64,000 bases of DNA from Aestuariivita boseongensis (GTDB taxonomy: Bacteria; Pseudomonadota; Alphaproteobacteria; Rhodobacterales; Rhodobacteraceae). The notes under the pieces were generated by a model. It saw nothing but the letters and a program-made list of their open reading frames with translations. It ran no database searches and was not told the origin of the DNA. Where the stretch lies: assembly GCF_001262635.1 (NCBI RefSeq), contig NZ_JXYH01000004.1:62001-126000 (forward strand), read 5' to 3'. The translations under genes and the position numbers were made by a program. Of this stretch, positions 8,508 through 15,732 are shown in pieces (the first letter of the stretch is position 1; each line of letters begins with the position of its first letter).

Positions 8508-8750
8508 TCAGGCAAAAGGGTATTCAATGCCTTTCTTGGCGCATTTCTTCGCGTAAGCAATGCGCCACCCCTTGTACTTGCCCATCTCATTTTGCTGATG
8601 CTCCAGCATTTGCACAAAGGCGGCACGGTGGCTGTCTTTCTTTAACGATTTGAAAAGAGACTTCTGCGCCTTGGTCATTGCGCATCCGATGCAGTGGCCG
8701 GCGCGCTTGTATTTGCAGACATCGATACAGGGGTTGGGTGTTTTCGCCAT
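8508..8750 (-). CDS. DUF1289-type small cysteine protein
   Basis: An 80-residue protein whose N-terminus NPCIDVCKYKRAGHCIGCAMT carries four cysteines in a C-x3-C-x7-C-x2-C pattern, as in the DUF1289 family, which is often predicted to bind an iron-sulfur cluster or zinc. The rest is basic and helical, ending YPFA. The function of the family is not established. It starts four bases after hemP ends, so the two are probably co-transcribed behind the iron box at 8922-8940. This supports a link to iron metabolism. Confidence 0.8.
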   Translation of the reverse strand: MAKTPNPCIDVCKYKRAGHCIGCAMTKAQKSLFKSLKKDSHRAAFVQMLEHQQNEMGKYKGWRIAYAKKCAKKGIEYPFA

Positions 8751-8754
8751 AACT

Positions 8755-8913
8755 TCACTTTGTCAGTATCAGTTTGCCGGATTTCGTGACGCGCAGGATG
8801 TAAAGCACACCGTTCAGCATCAGGCCGGCACGCTGATCCGGGCCCAGAAGGCCGTCCACGTCGTGGATGGGCATCTGCCCAGGGTCGCTTTTGGGGCCTG
8901 TTGCATCGGTCAT
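8755..8913 (-). CDS. hemP: hemin uptake protein HemP
   Basis: A 52-residue protein with the family's conserved half: LLGPDQRAGLMLNGVLYIL followed by RVTKSGKLILTK at the C-terminus. HemP proteins are small, iron-regulated and associated with haem/hemin uptake loci; in some proteobacteria they act as activators of haem-uptake genes. The start at 8913 gives the usual family length; the longer frame to 9042 runs through the AT-rich regulatory region and is not similar to the family. A TGA-N9-TCA iron box lies 11 bases upstream. No haem receptor or transporter gene lies in this window, so its partners must be elsewhere. Confidence 0.88.
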   Translation of the reverse strand: MTDATGPKSDPGQMPIHDVDGLLGPDQRAGLMLNGVLYILRVTKSGKLILTK

Positions 8914-8921
8914 ATCCGCAA

Positions 8922-8940
8922 TCTGACTAAAACAGTCAGA
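8922..8940 (-). promoter_or_regulatory. iron-responsive box (TGA-N9-TCA) upstream of hemP
   Basis: TCTGACT-AAAAC-AGTCAGA is a perfect 7-bp inverted repeat that contains TGA-N9-TCA (8924-8938), the consensus reported for the Iron-Rhodo/RirA-type box in Rhizobiales and Rhodobacterales. It lies 8 bases beyond the hemP start, where bound repressor would block transcription or initiation under iron repletion. The 220-base AT-rich region to 9134 also carries the promoter of the divergent DUF3422 gene. Confidence 0.8.
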
Positions 8941-9134
8941 AATAACAAGAGGGCATGGCGCCAAAAAATATATTTTTGAGATAAATGTTTTTTGCAGCCG
9001 CAGGGCTGCTGAAAAATTGCGCGAAATCTGCGGATTCCGCATACAAAGGTGTACATGTAAATATCAGAAATCTTTAGATTTTTTCTTTACAGACGGCCTT
9101 GGCGCAGTACATAGCTGTCTCAAAGGAGCATCAG

Positions 9135-10415
9135 ATGCCGCCAATCGAAGACCATCCTCTCCGCTACAAGCTGGCAAATGAGCTGCATGCGCGCCCGTTC
9201 CCGTCCATGGCGACGCCCTGCACAGCCGTCTATATCGCGATCAAACAGCCCACCGAGGCCGTCAGCCGCGACCGGGCACTGGACCTTGCCCATCTGACGG
9301 CCTTGTTGGACCGGTATGGCGCGCCGCATCCACAGCCGGGGGCAACCCATTATTCCGGGAAGATCGGCCGGTATAAGCTGAAATGGGAACAGCACACCGA
9401 ATTCGTTACCTACACGGCCTTTTTTGACGGTTTGAGCCCGCGCGCCTTCGATCCCGCCGATTTCGAGGTTTTTCCGGAAGACTGGCTGGAGCAGGCTCCG
9501 GGCCAGCGCATCACCTCCGTCACCTTGCGGCTGGAAGAGCGGCCCAGTGACACGGATATCGACGCCTATCTGACGGATTGGTTCGTGCCCGAAAGCCTGG
9601 CCGTCAGCACGGTTCTGGACGACACGGCTGTCGTGGCGGGGGATTTCCGCATCGACACGGCCGGGCATCTGCGCTTTGCGGTCTTTGCCAACCCCGATAC
9701 CGGCAGCCGCAGGCTGGGCCGCATCGTCCAGCGCCTGTGCGAGATTGAGACATATAAATCCATGTCCATGCTGGGCTTTTCACGGGTCCGCAGCCTGTCC
9801 CCGCGGATCGGAGAACTGGACAATCACCTGACCAAGCTGATGGGCGAGATGACCGCAGGCGAGCACCCGGCCGAGGAAACGCTGCCGCAGCTTCTGTCCA
9901 TCTCGGCCGAGCTTGAGACGATTTCGGCCAAATCGTCTTTCCGCTTCGGGGCAACGGGCGCCTATGAGGCGATTGTCACCCAGCGGATCAACGCCCTGCG
10001 CGAGGCGCGGTTCAAAGGCCGGCAGACCTTCGCGGAATTCATGATGCGCCGCTATGAGCCGGCCATGCGCACGGTCAAATCGACCGAGGCGCGGCTGGCC
10101 GCACTGGCCGACAGGGCCATCCGGGCGGGCGATCTGCTCAGGACGCGGGTGGATGTGGAACGCAGCGCGCAGAACCAGAAACTCTTGGAAAGCATGGACC
10201 AGCGCGCCGATATGCAGCTGCGCCTGCAGCGTACGGTCGAAGGGCTGTCCGTGGTCGCGATCAGCTATTACGCGGTCTCGCTTGCGCGGTACATGCTCTA
10301 TCCGCTGTCCGATGCCAGCGGGGTCTCTTCCGGGTTGCTGACGGCGCTGGTCACTCTGCCGGTTGTAGGCCTTGTGTGGTGGCTGATCCGGCGGATCCGG
10401 AAACAGATCGAATAA
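9135..10415 (+). CDS. DUF3422 family membrane-anchored protein
   Basis: A 426-residue protein with the DUF3422 N-terminal hallmark HPLRYKLANELHARPF (residues 6-21). The middle is soluble and mostly helical, with a long charged segment near 300-370 that could form a coiled coil (RTVKSTEARLAALADRAI onward). Two hydrophobic segments lie at the C-terminus (about 375-390 and 400-418) before RRIRKQIE, so it is probably anchored in the inner membrane with the large domain in the cytoplasm. The function of the family is unknown. The start at 9135 follows AAAGGAG. Its last 65 bases overlap the end of the convergent YeeE/YedE gene. Confidence 0.88.
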   Translation: MPPIEDHPLRYKLANELHARPFPSMATPCTAVYIAIKQPTEAVSRDRALDLAHLTALLDRYGAPHPQPGATHYSGKIGRYKLKWEQHTEFVTYTAFFDGLSPRAFDPADFEVFPEDWLEQAPGQRITSVTLRLEERPSDTDIDAYLTDWFVPESLAVSTVLDDTAVVAGDFRIDTAGHLRFAVFANPDTGSRRLGRIVQRLCEIETYKSMSMLGFSRVRSLSPRIGELDNHLTKLMGEMTAGEHPAEETLPQLLSISAELETISAKSSFRFGATGAYEAIVTQRINALREARFKGRQTFAEFMMRRYEPAMRTVKSTEARLAALADRAIRAGDLLRTRVDVERSAQNQKLLESMDQRADMQLRLQRTVEGLSVVAISYYAVSLARYMLYPLSDASGVSSGLLTALVTLPVVGLVWWLIRRIRKQIE

Positions 10416-11421
10416 GCGCCTGCGTGGCCAGCGCGCCCGCTGCGATGGCCACCAGCGCGAGGATGGCCGCAACGCTCAGCGTCGCTGTGCCCGACAGGCC
10501 TGCGCCCACCGTGCAGCCGCCCGCCAGAACACCGCCCACGCCCATCAGCGCACCACCGGCCAGATAACGTCCGGTCTGGCGCGGCGATTCAAAGCTCTGC
10601 CAGCGGAATGTGCCAGCCAGCAGCGCCGCGATCAGCGCGCCGCCCAGAACGCCACCCACAAGGCCCACGCCGAAACCGGCCGGGATCGACGATGACGCCA
10701 CGGTGAAGAACAGCGTGTCGGCCGCAGGTGAGGTGAAGGACAGGCTTTCCATTGCGATCGGGTCGAATTCGTCAAACAGCACAAACCCTGTGCCCACCCA
10801 TCCCAGCGGGACCAGAAGGCCAAGTGCGGCGGCCCCCACAAGCGGCAGGGCGCGATTGCCTGACCGCCAGGCAACGGCAAGCGCGGCCAGTACCAGAAGT
10901 GCGGTCCAGACCACTGCGCCGCCGGGCAGGGCGGCCAGAGACGTCATTGCGCCCAGATCGACGGTGACGGCGCCCAGCGTGGTGCGCAGGGGCGCCAATA
11001 CGCCTTTCAGCGTCGCATGGGCGACGGCCGCGAAAACAAGAAGCACCAGAAGCGCACGCAGGTTGCCGGTGCCGGTCAGGACCGTCAGACGGGACAGACA
11101 GCCCCGCGTCAGCACCATACCCGCGCCAAAGGCCAGACCGCCAAGCGAAATGGCCAGCACGGGCAGGTCGGACGCCATGAACCGATGCGCGTCAAAGGCG
11201 ATGAGCCCCTGCGCCACCGCGATCTGCGTGCCCAGAACCGCCGTGGCCAGCGCTGTCAGCCACACGCCTGAGGCTGAACGGCGATCGCTGCCCACCAGCG
11301 AGCGGCGCAGACAGAACCCTGTGCGTTCGGCCAGAACCCCAAAGGCCAGTCCCAGCGCCAAAGCCAGAAAGACGCTCGCTTCGCGCGGCGTCGTGTCGAT
11401 GAATCCAAGGCTCTCGAACAT
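10351..11421 (-). CDS. YeeE/YedE-family (sulfur-compound) transporter
   Basis: A 356-residue polytopic membrane protein with about nine hydrophobic segments. It shows the cysteine motifs of YeeE/YedE proteins: TGFCLRRS near residue 36, LTRGCLSRLT near 107 and AGGCTVGAGLSG near 305. The two halves resemble each other, as in TsuA, where such cysteines carry thiosulfate through the membrane; that substrate is inferred from the family. No TusA/TsuB-like partner lies next to it. The start at 11421 follows AAGGGGA. The gene stands alone on the minus strand, with an inverted repeat at 11447-11460 upstream, and its 3' end overlaps the DUF3422 gene. Confidence 0.87.
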   Translation of the reverse strand: MFESLGFIDTTPREASVFLALALGLAFGVLAERTGFCLRRSLVGSDRRSASGVWLTALATAVLGTQIAVAQGLIAFDAHRFMASDLPVLAISLGGLAFGAGMVLTRGCLSRLTVLTGTGNLRALLVLLVFAAVAHATLKGVLAPLRTTLGAVTVDLGAMTSLAALPGGAVVWTALLVLAALAVAWRSGNRALPLVGAAALGLLVPLGWVGTGFVLFDEFDPIAMESLSFTSPAADTLFFTVASSSIPAGFGVGLVGGVLGGALIAALLAGTFRWQSFESPRQTGRYLAGGALMGVGGVLAGGCTVGAGLSGTATLSVAAILALVAIAAGALATQALIRSVSGSAGSATTQGLQPAE

Positions 11422-11446
11422 GGTGTCCCCTTTTTCGCGTCAATGC

Positions 11447-11460
11447 GGAACAGATGTTCC
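11447..11460 (-). promoter_or_regulatory. inverted repeat GGAACA-GA-TGTTCC upstream of the YeeE/YedE gene
   Basis: A perfect 6-bp inverted repeat with a two-base centre, 26 bases upstream of the start codon. The core GAACA-N2-TGTTC is shared with the site in the ivd promoter (33626-33639). It is a candidate operator. The 217-base gap (11422-11638) contains no recognisable gene otherwise. Confidence 0.45.
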
Positions 11461-11638
11461 AGATGAGCCAGACTTTGGGGTGAATCAAGAGCCGGGTTCT
11501 TCGCTTGCCATCGCACGACAGGGAAATTGTTCTGGCCTGGGGAAAAGGGCTGAACAACGGTTCTGCCTGACCGGCGCCCGGCCACGCGGGCGTTCGCGAT
11601 GGAAGCCCGCATGTTGAAAGCCGGTCTTTTTTTGTGGT

Positions 11639-12634
11639 TCAGCGGCCCCGGATACGTGGATCAAGCGCGTCGCGCAGGCCATCACCAAGGTAATTCACGC
11701 TGAGCACGGTCAGTGAGATCAGCAGCCCCGGCCAGATCACCCGTTCAGGATACAGTACCATCCGGTCCACGCTGTCATTCAGCAGGCGTCCCCAGGTGGG
11801 GAAATCCGGTGGGAAGCCGAAGCCCAGGAAGGACAGCGCCGATTCCGTGATGATCGCCGTGGCAATGCCCAATGTGGCCGACACCATGATCGGTGACAGC
11901 ACATTGGGCAGCAGGTGGCGCACCATCAACTGAGTGGAATTCGTGCCCACCGAACGGGCGGCCAGGACAAACTCCCGTTCCTTCAGCGCCAGCACATCGC
12001 CGCGCACGATCCGCGCGGTCTGCATCCAGGAGGTGATCCCGATCAGGGCCACGATCAGGATGAAGATACCGCCCTCGGTTCCGAAGGCATTGGACAGGGG
12101 TTCGCGGAAGAGAAGCGAGGCGACCAGGATCAGCGGCAGCAGGGGCAGAGCCAGGAACAGGTCGGTCAGGCGCATCAGCGGGCCATCGAGCCGCTTGAAG
12201 AAGCCCGCGATCACGCCGATCAGCGTGCCCAGCAGGATCGACAGGACCATGGCTGTCAGCCCCACCGCGATTGACACGCGGCCACCTGACATGAGCCGCG
12301 CGAGGGTATCCCGGCCAAGGTTGTCGGTTCCCAGCGGATGCGCCCAGTTCACTTTTGCCCCGCTGTCCCACAGCGCGACATAGATGGGCCGCGTATCGCG
12401 CAGGTTGATGAAATCGCGCCCTTGGGGCAGGAATTGCGGGTCCACATGCCAGATCAGCGGGCCTACCAGCACACCCAGAATGATGAAGATGAACAGATAG
12501 GCACCTGCCATGGCGCCCTTGTGGGCCTTGAGCTGGCTCCAGATCTCGGCCCATTGGCTGCGCGGCGGCTTGGTCGGGATGGCCTCGACCACACCTTTTT
12601 CGGGTGCCGGGGTGGCGGGGACGGGCTCAGTCAT
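11639..12634 (-). CDS. peptide-type ABC transporter permease (DppC/OppC class)
   Basis: A 331-residue inner-membrane permease. The N-terminal cytoplasmic tail is proline-rich; a first helix lies near residues 42-64, then an external loop with the OppC-type HPLGTDNLGRDTLARLMSGGRVS segment, followed by five helices. The cytoplasmic coupling segment VRGDVLALKEREFVLAARSVG fits the EAA loop that contacts the ATPase. The start at 12634 overlaps the end of the upstream permease gene by eight bases and has GAGGA before it, which indicates coupled translation. It works with the second permease, the binding protein (13761-15464) and the divergently encoded double-ATPase. Confidence 0.93.
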   Translation of the reverse strand: MTEPVPATPAPEKGVVEAIPTKPPRSQWAEIWSQLKAHKGAMAGAYLFIFIILGVLVGPLIWHVDPQFLPQGRDFINLRDTRPIYVALWDSGAKVNWAHPLGTDNLGRDTLARLMSGGRVSIAVGLTAMVLSILLGTLIGVIAGFFKRLDGPLMRLTDLFLALPLLPLILVASLLFREPLSNAFGTEGGIFILIVALIGITSWMQTARIVRGDVLALKEREFVLAARSVGTNSTQLMVRHLLPNVLSPIMVSATLGIATAIITESALSFLGFGFPPDFPTWGRLLNDSVDRMVLYPERVIWPGLLISLTVLSVNYLGDGLRDALDPRIRGR

Positions 12635-13634
12635 AGCGGATCCTCGGGTCGAGAATGCCGTAGAGGATATCGGCAATCAGGTTAAAGAGCACGATCAGCA
12701 CGGCAAAGATGAAGGTCAGCGTCTGGACCATGGGCAGGTCGTTGGCCTGGATCGCGGTGATCAGCAATTGGCCGATGCCGTTCACCTTGAAGACCTGTTC
12801 GGTGATGATGGCGCCGCCAAAGATGGACGGAATGCCAAGCGCGATCACGGTCACGACCGGGATCATGGAGTTTCGCAGCACATGCACCAGCACCACGGAT
12901 TTCTCGCGCAGGCCCTTGGCGCGGGCGGTGCGGACGTAATCCTGATTGAGGTTGTCCAGCATCGAAGCGCGCATGAAGCGGCTGATCTGGGAGGTGATCT
13001 GCAGCGCCAGCACCATCACCGGCATGATCATCTGCTGAAGTTGCACCACGAAACTGTCCCAATCGGTGACCCGGTGCGTGGTGTCGTAAATAGATGGGAA
13101 CCAGCCCAGTTGCACCGCGAAGATCACGATAACCAGAACGCCCGAGAAGAAAGGCGGGACGGAAAAGCCGACCATGGTGATGAAGGTACCGGCGTTGTCG
13201 AACCAGCTGTACTGGCGATAGGCGGAATAGATGCCCACGGGCAGGGCGATCAGGATACCGACGACATAGGCGGTGCCCACCACCCAGAGGGTTTGGGGCA
13301 GGCGCTGGACAACGATGTCCATGACGGGGGAGCGGGTCTGCCAGCTGATCACGCGCAGATCATCGGCGCTGAAAGAGGTGCCTAGGTAATAGTCGATCAG
13401 AACCTGCGGTTCGATCCAGAAGAACTGCACGATCCATTTCCAGTAGCGGATCGGCCAGGGCTGGCCCAGACCCAGCGCCTCGCGCATCTTTTCCTTGACT
13501 TCGGGTGGGACGGTCAGCGGCACCTGCGCCATCGGGTCGCCAGGGGCCAGTTCGAGAAGCAGGAAGATCACCAGAGAGATGAACAGAAGCGTCGGGATAG
13601 CCAGAACCAGACGTCTGATCGTGAAGGTCAGCAT
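12627..13634 (-). CDS. peptide-type ABC transporter permease (DppB/OppB class)
   Basis: A 335-residue membrane permease. It begins MLTFTIRRLVLAIPTLLFISLVIF, the typical first helix, continues with LLELAPGDPMAQ, and has a large periplasmic loop (about 50-110) followed by five further helices. The EAA-type loop ASMLDNLNQDYVRTARAKGL lies near residue 230. It is transcribed after the binding-protein gene, with a 126-base gap holding three palindromes, and overlaps the downstream permease gene by eight bases. Confidence 0.94.
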   Translation of the reverse strand: MLTFTIRRLVLAIPTLLFISLVIFLLLELAPGDPMAQVPLTVPPEVKEKMREALGLGQPWPIRYWKWIVQFFWIEPQVLIDYYLGTSFSADDLRVISWQTRSPVMDIVVQRLPQTLWVVGTAYVVGILIALPVGIYSAYRQYSWFDNAGTFITMVGFSVPPFFSGVLVIVIFAVQLGWFPSIYDTTHRVTDWDSFVVQLQQMIMPVMVLALQITSQISRFMRASMLDNLNQDYVRTARAKGLREKSVVLVHVLRNSMIPVVTVIALGIPSIFGGAIITEQVFKVNGIGQLLITAIQANDLPMVQTLTFIFAVLIVLFNLIADILYGILDPRIRYD

Positions 13635-13675
13635 TCAGGGATACCTCGGTACATATCTCTGTAGGGGAGGAGCGA

Positions 13676-13733
13676 CAGACGGGATGTTCCCGTCTGCCAG
13701 GGTTTCGCATGCGAAACCTTGTTTGTTAACAAA
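13676..13733 (-). repeat. cluster of three palindromes between binding-protein and permease genes
   Basis: In order on the plus strand: a 9-bp hairpin CAGACGGGA-TGT-TCCCGTCTG (13676-13696), an 18-bp perfect palindrome GGTTTCGCATGCGAAACC (13701-13718), and TTTGTTAACAAA (13722-13733). In the transcript they lie just after the binding-protein stop. Such stem-loops commonly stabilise the upstream message or attenuate transcription, giving more binding protein than permease; that role is inferred here. Confidence 0.65.
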
Positions 13734-13760
13734 GGGTTAACAGGTCTCGCGCGATGCGGA

Positions 13761-15464
13761 TCAGGAGCCTTCCAGGCGGTACCAGTCCGCCACGTTCCAC
13801 AGCTCGCTGTCCCACACGTTCAGGATGACACCACCCAGCGTGTTGGCATGCGCCGACAGACGCCCTCGGTGCACCAGCGGGATCATCGCGCCACCTTCGA
13901 CCGCCATGTCGTTCAGACGGCGCGCAATCGCCGCACGCTCGTCAGCGTCCGCGGTGGTGGTAAGCGTTGCATACAGCGCGTCATACTCTTCGCTGCAGAA
14001 GCGCGAGATGTTCTCGCCCTGCCACTGCGTCGCGGGAGAGGGCGCCTTGTCGCAAAGTGCGTTGCCCAGATAGGACTGGGGATCGGTGCCGTTGAAGGTG
14101 TTGGCGTACATTTCAACATCGGCATAGAACTTCTGGAACGTGTCGGGCGAACCCGGGTCACCACCGAAGAAGACCGATGCGTTGATGTTGCGCAGCTCGG
14201 CTTCGATACCGATTTCAGCCCACCAGCCCTTGATCAGCGCCTGGAAGTCCTGACGGACGGCGTTGGTCGACGTCTGATAGAGGATCTTCATGGGCTTGCC
14301 GTTGGCTTCGCGGATACCGTCGCCATCGCTGTCGACATAGCCGGCTGCTTCGAGCATGGCTTTCGCGCCTTCCAGATCCTGGGTGTCGCAGGTGAAGGTG
14401 TCGGAGTTCACAGCCGCCGGAGCAGGCACCCAGTTGCAGGTCACTTTACCTGCCTGGCCATAGCCGATTTCCACCAGCAGCGGACGGTCGATCGCCATCG
14501 ACATGGCTTTGTAAACGGCCGGATCACCCAGGAACGGATGCGGGCGGATCACCGAACGCTCATCCGGGCCCAGGGCCGGATCGGGGTTGGTGTTGTTCAG
14601 CATGATGCGTTCGACCAGCGGGCCAAAGCCTGCCACGGGCGTGCCTTTTCCGCCGGCTTCCATCTGTGCGATCACATCAGGTGCCAGCTGCAGGTTCCAG
14701 GCATAGTCAAACTCGCCCGTTTCCATCACCGCGCGGCCCGCGGCCGTTGCATCGCCGCCGCCCTTGAAGGTCAGCGTTGCGAAGGCCGGTTTGTTCGGAT
14801 CGCGATAGTTGGGGTTTGCCGACATGGTGATCACGTCGTTGGGTTTGAACTCATCCACCACAAAGGGGCCGGTGCCGATCGGGTTGAAGTTCTGTTCGGT
14901 GCATTCCGGTGCACGCGCGCCCATGCAGTCCGCGAATTGAGCAGCCTGGATGATGGGGCTTTCGCCGCCAACGAAGGGGCCATAGGGGAAGGGCGTGGGT
15001 TTGTCGAAATTCACGATGACGGTCAGGTCATCGGGGGTTTCCACACTGCTCACACCATCGAATTTGGTCAGCTGCGCGCAGCCGCCTTCGGGATGGGTGC
15101 AATATTCATAGGTGAATTTGACATCGGCCGAGGTGAACGGGGTGCCGTCCGACCAGACGATGCCAGGCGTGATCTTCCAGGTGATCTGCGTCAGGTCTTC
15201 GTTCACGCCACCATTGGACACGGTGGGCACTTCGTCCACCAGCCAGGGGACCAGTTCGCCCGTTTCATTATAGCGCGCCAGCGGCTCGATCACGAGCGAG
15301 GCGGATTCCACATCCTTCGTACCGCCCGACAGGAACGGGTTCAGGATCGAGGGGGCTTGCCAGTAGATGATGCTCACATTGCCGTCCGATCCGCGTTCGG
15401 CGAACGCGGCCGGCGCAAGAGCGGTCGTGGCAATTGCACCCATCAAAAGGGTTTTGAGGTTCAT
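13761..15464 (-). CDS. peptide ABC transporter substrate-binding protein (SBP family 5)
   Basis: A 567-residue periplasmic binding protein. It starts MNLKTLLMGAIATTALAPAAFA, a clear Sec signal peptide cleaved after AFA near residue 22. The mature part fits SBP family 5 (DppA/OppA type): the N-terminal IIYWQAPSILNPFLSGG, the WKITPGIVWSDGTPFTSADV segment near 115, and the AAIARRLNDMAVEGGAMIPL segment near the C-terminus. The start at 15464 follows AAGGAG; the frame continues upstream but without family similarity. It leads the operon with two permeases and is divergent from the ATPase gene. The substrate may be N-acylated amino acids or peptides, inferred from the hydrolases on the other strand. 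Confidence 0.95.
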   Translation of the reverse strand: MNLKTLLMGAIATTALAPAAFAERGSDGNVSIIYWQAPSILNPFLSGGTKDVESASLVIEPLARYNETGELVPWLVDEVPTVSNGGVNEDLTQITWKITPGIVWSDGTPFTSADVKFTYEYCTHPEGGCAQLTKFDGVSSVETPDDLTVIVNFDKPTPFPYGPFVGGESPIIQAAQFADCMGARAPECTEQNFNPIGTGPFVVDEFKPNDVITMSANPNYRDPNKPAFATLTFKGGGDATAAGRAVMETGEFDYAWNLQLAPDVIAQMEAGGKGTPVAGFGPLVERIMLNNTNPDPALGPDERSVIRPHPFLGDPAVYKAMSMAIDRPLLVEIGYGQAGKVTCNWVPAPAAVNSDTFTCDTQDLEGAKAMLEAAGYVDSDGDGIREANGKPMKILYQTSTNAVRQDFQALIKGWWAEIGIEAELRNINASVFFGGDPGSPDTFQKFYADVEMYANTFNGTDPQSYLGNALCDKAPSPATQWQGENISRFCSEEYDALYATLTTTADADERAAIARRLNDMAVEGGAMIPLVHRGRLSAHANTLGGVILNVWDSELWNVADWYRLEGS

Positions 15465-15673
15465 TATACACTCCTTGTTGGACACTAAGGTCGCGTTATC
15501 GGCCCGGACGTTTGCCGGACCTTGATGTGACGCCCAAAGCAATTGCCCGGGTTCGCTGCGAAAACCTTCCGGTTTTTCGAGACAACCCAAGCGCGTCAGG
15601 ACGGCCATGCGATCATCGAAACAGAGTTTTTGAAAAATGCAAGCCTTGCCGTCGGGAAATCTGCCCGTTTGGT

Positions 15674-15703
15674 TTGACACTGCCTAGGACGTGGTCTTAG
15701 CGT
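15674..15703 (+). promoter_or_regulatory. candidate promoter of the ATPase-argE-amidohydrolase genes
   Basis: TTGACA at 15674-15679 is a perfect -35 match; 18 bases later TAGCGT is only a weak -10. It lies 30 bases before the GTG start, in the 268-base divergent gap (15465-15732). An imperfect inverted repeat near 15558-15579 is the only other structure I see in the gap. Confidence 0.3.
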
Positions 15704-15732
15704 TTGCCAACCACTTCTGAGAAGGAACGCGC

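Noticed and set aside
10351-10415. Frameshift or truncation explaining the overlap of the DUF3422 and YeeE/YedE genes
   Set aside because: Both frames stay open with sensible codon use to their stops, and no alternative earlier stop by a simple shift restores a better end. Overlap is accepted.
15465-15732. Hidden gene in the divergent gap of the ABC transporter
   Set aside because: The binding-protein frame stays open upstream to 15680, but the added residues have no signal-peptide or family character, and the good AAGGAG site fixes the start at 15464.
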